DNA of 6,393 nucleotides from an uncultured Myxococcales bacterium. GTDB lineage: Bacteria > Myxococcota_A > UBA9042. The stretch covers positions 1 through 6,393 of the forward strand of contig CAIXAA010000721.1 of assembly GCA_903917305.1 (NCBI GenBank), written 5' to 3'. Under the pieces are notes generated by a model. That model did not search any database, was not told the DNA's origin, and was given only the letters and a program-made list of their open reading frames with translations. Below, piece by piece: positions 1 to 4,874 of the stretch (position 1 is the first letter of the stretch; every line of letters starts with the position of its first letter). Made by a program: the position numbers and the translations under genes.

Positions 1-1
1 C

Positions 2-919
2 GCCAGTGACAACGTGCCGCGCACGCCGCGCGCTTCGACGGTGAACCGGCCGCTGCTGCCGCACGAGATGGCGCGGCCGGGCGTGTTGCAGGAGGCGGGC
101 AGCCAGGCCAAGAGCGGCGTGCCGGAACTGGCGGATGCGCGGAAGGATCGCACGAGGCCGGTCGAGGTGGAGCGCCAGGTGGCTCCGCCGCCAACGGCTG
201 CGACGCATGAGCCCGAGGTGGCCGAGCAGACAGCGGAACCGGCGGCGCACGAGGCTGCGGAGCCGCCCGAGCGCGCGGAACCGACCGTGGCGGCGGAGGC
301 CGAGGCGCCTTCCGGGCCGATGTCGGGCAGCACGAAGGGTTGGCTGTTTGCCACGGCTGGTCTGGCCTTGGCGGGCGGCGGCGTGGCGACAGCGGTCTAT
401 GCGCGCAATGCCGCCGCGGACATCGACGCTACCGTCAAGCCCAGCGATCCGACCTACACGACGCAGTACGACGCGGCGCAGCGCGTGGCCTACATCGGCT
501 ATGGCGTGGCGGCCGTCGGCGGCGTGAGCCTCGTGGTCGGCAGCGTCTACCTGTTCGGCAAAGGCGGCTTGTCGCGGAGCGGCAAGGGCTGGACGTTGAC
601 CACCGTCGGCGTGCTGACCGGCGCGGCGGCTGGCTACCTGCTCATGAGCGCGATGAATGACGTGTCCGCCGCCAATGCCCTGCCCGCCAAGGATCCGGAC
701 TACGACCGGCGCTACACGGCGGCAACGCAAAGTGCCTACATCGCCTATGGAACGGCAGGTGCGGCGGCGCTGCTCACGGGCGGCGGCCTGTACCTGCTGC
801 TGACCCAAGGCAGCGGCTCGGTGACGGCCGAAGCGCCCAAGAAGCTGGCGGAACCGAAGTGGGCGTGGACGCCGTGGCTGGGCAAGGGCGCCGGCGCGAA
901 TTTCGCGTTGCGCTGGTAG
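2..919 (+). CDS. C-terminal part of a membrane protein with a duplicated two-helix module (5' partial)
   Basis: The frame is open to the left edge, so the GTG at 14 is probably not the real start; residues here are counted from it. Residues 1-100 are hydrophilic and rich in Pro, Ala and Glu, which suggests a disordered linker. Four hydrophobic segments follow at about 110-130, 158-182, 193-213 and 241-264. Helices 1-2 and 3-4 are copies of one module, each opening with KGW and carrying the pattern DP-x-Y-x3-Y-x-AA-x3-AYI-x-YG at 145-164 and 227-246. The short tail ends in Trp after a Trp-rich stretch. From memory, myxobacterial TPR or PEGA proteins can end in similar Ala/Gly-rich helix pairs, so the missing N-terminus may be such a domain; nothing in the window shows this. 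No enzymatic motif is visible. The gene converges on the NTPase-TPR gene with 3 bp between stops. Coding status is confident; function is unknown. Confidence 0.8.
   Translation, partial: ASDNVPRTPRASTVNRPLLPHEMARPGVLQEAGSQAKSGVPELADARKDRTRPVEVERQVAPPPTAATHEPEVAEQTAEPAAHEAAEPPERAEPTVAAEAEAPSGPMSGSTKGWLFATAGLALAGGGVATAVYARNAAADIDATVKPSDPTYTTQYDAAQRVAYIGYGVAAVGGVSLVVGSVYLFGKGGLSRSGKGWTLTTVGVLTGAAAGYLLMSAMNDVSAANALPAKDPDYDRRYTAATQSAYIAYGTAGAAALLTGGGLYLLLTQGSGSVTAEAPKKLAEPKWAWTPWLGKGAGANFALRW
335..811 (+). repeat. Internal protein duplication: two copies of a two-helix membrane module
   Basis: Module A covers about 335-562 and module B about 584-811. Each runs KGW, hydrophobic helix, polar loop of about 25-30 residues, hydrophobic helix. 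Eleven residues of a 20-residue block (the end of the loop and the start of the second helix) are identical at a constant offset of 82. The KGW motifs are offset by 83, so a single one-residue gap aligns the copies. The DNA copies have diverged, which points to an old duplication. Confidence 0.75.
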
Positions 920-926
920 CGGCTAC
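916..926. other. Palindrome holding both convergent stop codons
   Basis: GTAGC, one G, then GCTAC form a perfect inverted repeat. It contains the TAG stop of the plus-strand gene (917-919) and the TAG stop of the minus-strand gene (923-925). As RNA it could form only about 4 bp with a 3-nt loop, and no T-tract follows on either side, so it is not a convincing intrinsic terminator. A second short palindrome, CGCGAA-T-TTCGCG, lies just upstream within the plus-strand gene near 896-908. I see no other terminator between these convergent genes. Confidence 0.4.
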
Positions 927-3655
927 GAGCCAGAGACCCGCGTCATCTCCGCCTCGACGTCGCGCAGCCGCGCTTGCACCGCCGCGAGCCGCGGACCGCC
1001 GCCACGCTGCCCCAGGTAGGCGCCGTACTGCCGCAAGCCGCCGGCAAGCCGCACGATGTCGCCCATCTCGCGCAGGATGGTCAGCGCCTCCTCGAAGGCC
1101 TCCGTGCAGCGCCGGTCCATGACCGCCGCACGCGAACCGCCGTCCGTCAGCACGTGGGTCGCCAGCACGCAGGCGCGCACCAGCAAGGCGCGCGCGACCT
1201 GGAGCCTCGCACCACTGTCGCGCGCCACCTGCACGGCTCTTTCACTATCCAAATCAGCAGTTTCGACCGCGGAGCGCTCCAGCGAGATCGCCGCCTGCAC
1301 GCGGTAGATGCCGGAGAGCAGCTCCGGATCGCTGACCTCCTTGGCCAGCTCCAGCGCGTCGAACATCAGCGCCGCCGCCTGCTGCCAATCGCCAAGCGCG
1401 ATGAGCGTTTCCGCCCGCAGGATGATCAGTTCCAGGTGCCGGCTGACGTCGCCGACCTCGTGCGCGAGCCGCATCGCGCCATCCCAGGTCTGCAGCGCCT
1501 GCTTCAACTTGCCGGCGGCGAAGTAGACCTCGCCCATGACCGTGCGCGATTCGGCCGCGCCCCAGCGATCCTGAATCGTGTCGCAGACCTGTACTGCCTC
1601 GCCCACGGCCTCCATCGCATCGGCGAAGTGGCCGCGACCCACGTGCACGCGGGCGATGTGGCAGAGGGAGCGCGCCAGGACGCGCTTGTCCTCCGAGCGG
1701 CGTCGCAGCGCCAACGCCTTGAGAAAATGCGACAATGCCGTCTTGTACGCGTCGACGTCGCCGCGCACGAGGTGCACGAGGCCCATCTCGTCGCTGACAT
1801 CGGCAATCCAGCGGTGGGCGCCCGCGACGCGCAGGTGCTGCAGCGCGCCGTCCAGGAACTGCAGCGCCGTGTCGTAGCGGCCGGAGTGCCGCGCCACCTG
1901 CGCGATGCGCAACTGCACTTCGCCACAGCGCAAATCGTCGTCGAGGCAGCGCGCCATGTGCAAGGCTTCCAGCAGCGTCGGCTCGGCTTCCTTGTTGCGC
2001 GACAGCCGCATCAGGCTTCCCCCGTGCGCCGTCCGCAGATCACAAGCGACATCCGCGTCATCCGCGCCGGCATTGCGCGAACCGGCTTCGAACAGGGCCA
2101 GCGCCCGCTGCGTCTGCCCCACGGTGCGCGCCGCGTTGCCCGCCTCGAGGAAGAACTGCGCCGCGAGCCGGCCGCGGCCGCCTTGCTCGTAGAGCTCCGC
2201 GATGCGCGCATTGTCCGCCACCGGGTCCGTGCGCGGCCGCCCCGCCAGCCACTGCGCCGCCAGCCGGGCGTACAGGCTGCGCTGCTCGCCCTGCATCTCC
2301 GCCACGAGCGCCGCCGGATCGGTGGGATGCACGAAGGCAAACTCCAGCTCGCGCAGCACGGTCGAGTCCTCGACAAAGGCCAGCACATCCAGGCCTTGCA
2401 GCTGGAGCATCACGCTCTTGAGCTGCGAACGGTCGCGCTCCGTCAGGCTCGCGGCTGGATCGGCACGACCGCCGCGCAGGACGGACAGCACGCCGCCAAA
2501 CCACAGCACGCCGCCGAAGATCGCCGCGGCGTCAAGGGCTTCGCGCAGCTCCGCCGGCAGGCGCGCGAGGCGATCCGGCAGGGTCGACCGAGGTTGGGCC
2601 GCGCGCTGCTCCTGCCGCTGCGGCAGCGCCGAGCGCTCCCGCTGGCTGGTGCGCAGCGTCCACTGGCCTTCCTGGAACGCGATCTCGCCGGCCGCCACCA
2701 TGCCGCGCAGCAGGTCGAGCAGGCGCTCCGGCGAGCCATCCGCGCGATCCGCCAGCGCATCCGCGTGGTTCTGCTGGATTCCCACCACGCGCTTGCCGAT
2801 CTGGCGCGCCAGCGTGCGCATCGCCTCGACATCCAGCGACGCGAGCCGGTGCGCATCGAAGGGCGCGCCCTCCGGCGGCGGCGCCTCGGTGTCGATGAGG
2901 ATGGCCACCGGACAGGGCCCGAGCGCCGCGCGCAGGCCGGTCGCCAGCATCGTCAGCTCCGCCGTTTGCGCTTGCGAACCGCCCAGATGCACCACCAGCG
3001 GACTGAGGGTCGCGCGGCGGCTCAGGTACGAGGCCAACCGCTGCACTGCGGCCTCCGGGCGCACCTCGAAGACGGTGGCGTCCTCCTGCGCGATGCCGTG
3101 CAGCGCCAGCCCCAGCAGCGGCCCGGCCCACACCATGACTTCGGCCACGTCGACATCGCCCAGCAGCGGCGCGAGGCGCACGGCCGTCGCCGACCACGGA
3201 TCCGGCTGGCGCAGCAGCTCCGCGCCGCCCAGCAGCTCCAGCAGCACGCGCCCCGCCAGCGTCGGCGGCCCCGCGACCTGCGGACCCGACGCCACCGCCA
3301 GCCAGCCGACGCGGCGCTTGTCGGGCGCCACGGCGCGCTCCAGCTCCAGCACCAGCCGCGTCTTGCCCAGCCCTTCGTGGCCATGCAGCCAGATCACGCG
3401 CGGCTGCTTGCGGTTGAGCGCGTCGCGCACGAGGTTGTACAGCTTCTCGATGTCCGCGCGGCGCCCGATGAACGGCACGGGAGCGCCAAACAGCATCGTC
3501 TCGTCGCGCCGGCTCTGGCGGAACTCGGCCCACGTCTGGCGCGCGGCCGGATCTTCGGTCGGCACCGGCAAGGGCGGCGGCGTCACATCCGTATCGGCGA
3601 GCGCAGCGGCGACGCGTGGCGGGGGATTGGGGTCGCGGGGATCCTGGACGGTCAT
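923..3655 (-). CDS. P-loop NTPase (AAA_16/STAND-like) with winged-helix-like segment and TPR repeats, no kinase domain
   Basis: This 910-residue protein has no signal peptide and is probably cytoplasmic. Residues 1-50 are Pro/Asp-rich. PFIGRRADIEKL at 61-72 is the usual entry to this NTPase family, and Walker A is GHEGLGKT at 92-99. The segment aligned with Walker B, SPLVVHLGGSQAQ at 218-230, lacks the acidic residues normally present, so hydrolysis is doubtful. Residues 360-445 resemble the winged-helix-like region that follows the NTPase in myxobacterial kinase-ATPase-TPR proteins (LPAELREALDAAAIFGG, then LEFAFVH). About 480-870 hold eight or nine TPR-like helical hairpins, such as SLCHIARVHVGRGHFADAMEA. 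In such proteins the TPRs bind partner proteins. The usual N-terminal Ser/Thr kinase is missing. The ATG at 3655 lies 4 bp after the lipoprotein stop, with GGAA at 3665-3668 as a modest ribosome site, so translational coupling is likely. Architecture is confident; partner and role are unknown. Confidence 0.85.
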   Translation of the reverse strand: MTVQDPRDPNPPPRVAAALADTDVTPPPLPVPTEDPAARQTWAEFRQSRRDETMLFGAPVPFIGRRADIEKLYNLVRDALNRKQPRVIWLHGHEGLGKTRLVLELERAVAPDKRRVGWLAVASGPQVAGPPTLAGRVLLELLGGAELLRQPDPWSATAVRLAPLLGDVDVAEVMVWAGPLLGLALHGIAQEDATVFEVRPEAAVQRLASYLSRRATLSPLVVHLGGSQAQTAELTMLATGLRAALGPCPVAILIDTEAPPPEGAPFDAHRLASLDVEAMRTLARQIGKRVVGIQQNHADALADRADGSPERLLDLLRGMVAAGEIAFQEGQWTLRTSQRERSALPQRQEQRAAQPRSTLPDRLARLPAELREALDAAAIFGGVLWFGGVLSVLRGGRADPAASLTERDRSQLKSVMLQLQGLDVLAFVEDSTVLRELEFAFVHPTDPAALVAEMQGEQRSLYARLAAQWLAGRPRTDPVADNARIAELYEQGGRGRLAAQFFLEAGNAARTVGQTQRALALFEAGSRNAGADDADVACDLRTAHGGSLMRLSRNKEAEPTLLEALHMARCLDDDLRCGEVQLRIAQVARHSGRYDTALQFLDGALQHLRVAGAHRWIADVSDEMGLVHLVRGDVDAYKTALSHFLKALALRRRSEDKRVLARSLCHIARVHVGRGHFADAMEAVGEAVQVCDTIQDRWGAAESRTVMGEVYFAAGKLKQALQTWDGAMRLAHEVGDVSRHLELIILRAETLIALGDWQQAAALMFDALELAKEVSDPELLSGIYRVQAAISLERSAVETADLDSERAVQVARDSGARLQVARALLVRACVLATHVLTDGGSRAAVMDRRCTEAFEEALTILREMGDIVRLAGGLRQYGAYLGQRGGGPRLAAVQARLRDVEAEMTRVSGS

Positions 3656-3659
3656 CCAA

Positions 3660-4775
3660 TCACATTCCGTTGCAGCTCATCGCCTGGCTGAGGCACTTGC
3701 TCGTCGCGCAGCTCTGGCACGCACTGCCGCTGCAGTTGGGGCAGTTCTTTTGCATGCAGGTGGCGAGCTTGCCGAACGCGTCGGCGCTGTCCTGCGAGGA
3801 GCCGTGCAGGCAGTCCATCACGCAGCCCGCCTGCGCCGCGCCAGCGGGGCACGCGGGGACGCAAGTGGTCAGGTCCATGCAGGTCTTGTTGCCGGTCGGG
3901 GTCGAGCAGGTGACGGTCTGCGCAAAGCAATCGTTCGGCGTCGCGCCGGTGGCGCAGGTGAGCAGGTCGAGCAACTGCTTTTGCGCGGCGCTCGTGCCCT
4001 GCCCGTAACAGCCGCCCTGGCAGGTCGTGTCGTTGCCGCACTTCTGCACGCACGGGAACATGTCGTAGCACGTCTGCTGGCCCGACTTGCCGTCCGCGAG
4101 GCAGCTGAGGGAGGGCGCGTAGCACGCCGAAGCCGCGCCGCCCGCCGCCACGCACAGCGCCACCGCCTTGAACTCGTCGCGGCCGGCCTGGCCCATCGCG
4201 GTGTAGCAGTTCGCCTGGCAGGTGAACTTGCCGCTGCTCAGCTTGTCGCAGTCGGAGAAGCACTTGAGCGAAGTGCTGCAGCCCTTGGCGCCGACGGCCG
4301 CGCCCTGCTCCCAGCAAGCGGCAAGCTCGGCCGGGCACTGCTTGCCGGTGCAGTCCTCCATGCACTTCTCGTCGGGCTTGCCGCTGCTCTTGCACGTGCC
4401 CTGGGCGCACTTGGCTTGGGAACAGGCGAGCAACGCGCTCGCGGTCGGCGTCGCGGCGCTGGAGGCGGACTTGGCGCAGGCCTGGCCGCAGGTCGCGGAC
4501 CAGTTGGCCTGGCAGTCGTCGTGCGCGCACTGGCTGACGAGCGTGCACGTGGCGAGCGTGGCAGGCGGCACATCGGCTGCAATTTTGACATCTTGCGCAT
4601 CCGTGTCGCCAGTCGGTTGCGTGTCGCCGGACGGGGGGGCGGTGTCGCCGAGCTGCCCGACGTCGGTGCCAGCGACGCCGTCGCCCACCGGGAAGTACGT
4701 GCCGCCGCCGCCGGTGGAGGTGCCGCAGGCGGCGAGGCTGGCGCAGAGCAGGAAGAGAGGCAGGACGCGGCGCAT
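3660..4775 (-). CDS. Cys-rich repeat lipoprotein, secreted and lipid-anchored
   Basis: I chose the ATG at 4775 (371 residues) because it opens a classic lipoprotein signal, MRRVLPLFLLCASLAAC, with lipobox LAAC at 14-17, and has GGAG at 4781-4784, five bases upstream. An in-frame TTG at 4844 would add 23 residues before the signal and is unlikely. Cys17 is the predicted lipidated residue; Gly at +2 gives no inner-membrane retention signal, so outer-membrane placement is likely. Residues 18-75 form a Gly/Thr/Asp/Pro linker with GDT three times. The rest holds 40 cysteines, an even number, arranged as four repeats plus an irregular segment (about 128-154) and a C-terminal CxxC-x4-CxxC at 345-356. 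An oxidised, disulfide-rich surface domain is the natural reading. There is no CxxCH haem motif and no catalytic motif I recognise. The gene is followed after 4 bp by the NTPase-TPR gene. A role in adhesion or sensing is possible but unsupported. Confidence 0.87.
   Translation of the reverse strand: MRRVLPLFLLCASLAACGTSTGGGGTYFPVGDGVAGTDVGQLGDTAPPSGDTQPTGDTDAQDVKIAADVPPATLATCTLVSQCAHDDCQANWSATCGQACAKSASSAATPTASALLACSQAKCAQGTCKSSGKPDEKCMEDCTGKQCPAELAACWEQGAAVGAKGCSTSLKCFSDCDKLSSGKFTCQANCYTAMGQAGRDEFKAVALCVAAGGAASACYAPSLSCLADGKSGQQTCYDMFPCVQKCGNDTTCQGGCYGQGTSAAQKQLLDLLTCATGATPNDCFAQTVTCSTPTGNKTCMDLTTCVPACPAGAAQAGCVMDCLHGSSQDSADAFGKLATCMQKNCPNCSGSACQSCATSKCLSQAMSCNGM
3756..4547 (-). repeat. Four-unit cysteine framework with an invariant x17 spacer
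   Basis: The units, by lipoprotein residue, have cysteines at 77-83-88-96-100-118, 166-172-176-186-190-208, 236-242-246-252-256-274 and 299-305-309-318-322-340. All fit C-x5-C-x3/4-C-x5-9-C-x3-C-x17-C. The x5, x3 and x17 spacers are identical in all four, while the third-to-fourth spacer is 7, 9, 5 and 8. The x17 segment tends to be helix-friendly and ends in Leu or Ala before Cys, for example YGQGTSAAQKQLLDLLT. Residues between cysteines are little conserved, so the framework itself defines the repeat. Confidence 0.85.
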
Positions 4776-4874
4776 GGAGACTCCACGGGAAGGGGCCGAG
4801 ACGTGGCCGACCCGGAGTGTGGCGGGTTGTGCGCTGCGGTTCAAGATGCCGCGGCCCGCAAGGCCAGACCGCCG
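4776..4874 (-). other. Intergenic gap between FG-GAP gene and lipoprotein gene, with a weak possible promoter
   Basis: This gap separates two genes of the same strand and is long enough for a promoter or terminator. On the minus strand a TTGAAC (4844-4839) is followed after 17 bases by CACACT (4821-4816). That matches four of six bases of the sigma-70 -35 consensus and three of six of the -10. This is weak evidence in GC-rich DNA. A short GGCC-TTGCG-GGCC hairpin near 4850-4866 has no T-tract and is not a convincing terminator. The gap does not settle whether the FG-GAP gene is in the same transcript. Confidence 0.2.
4781..4784 (-). promoter_or_regulatory. Ribosome binding site that fixes the lipoprotein start
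   Basis: On the minus strand the sequence reads GTGGAGTCTCC directly before the ATG at 4775. The GGAG core is five bases from the start codon, which is good Shine-Dalgarno spacing. It supports this ATG, the first residue of the signal peptide, over the upstream TTG at 4844. Confidence 0.7.

Noticed and set aside
974..3691. A 905-codon open frame on the plus strand opposite the NTPase-TPR gene
   Set aside because: Its product is Arg/Gln/His/Ala-rich with no domain logic. It mirrors a real gene that shows a Walker A motif and TPRs, and long antisense frames are expected in such GC-rich DNA.
4776..4844. A 23-residue N-terminal extension of the lipoprotein from a TTG at 4844
   Set aside because: It would bury the signal peptide, and the ATG at 4775 has a good Shine-Dalgarno sequence and begins directly with MRR and the hydrophobic core.
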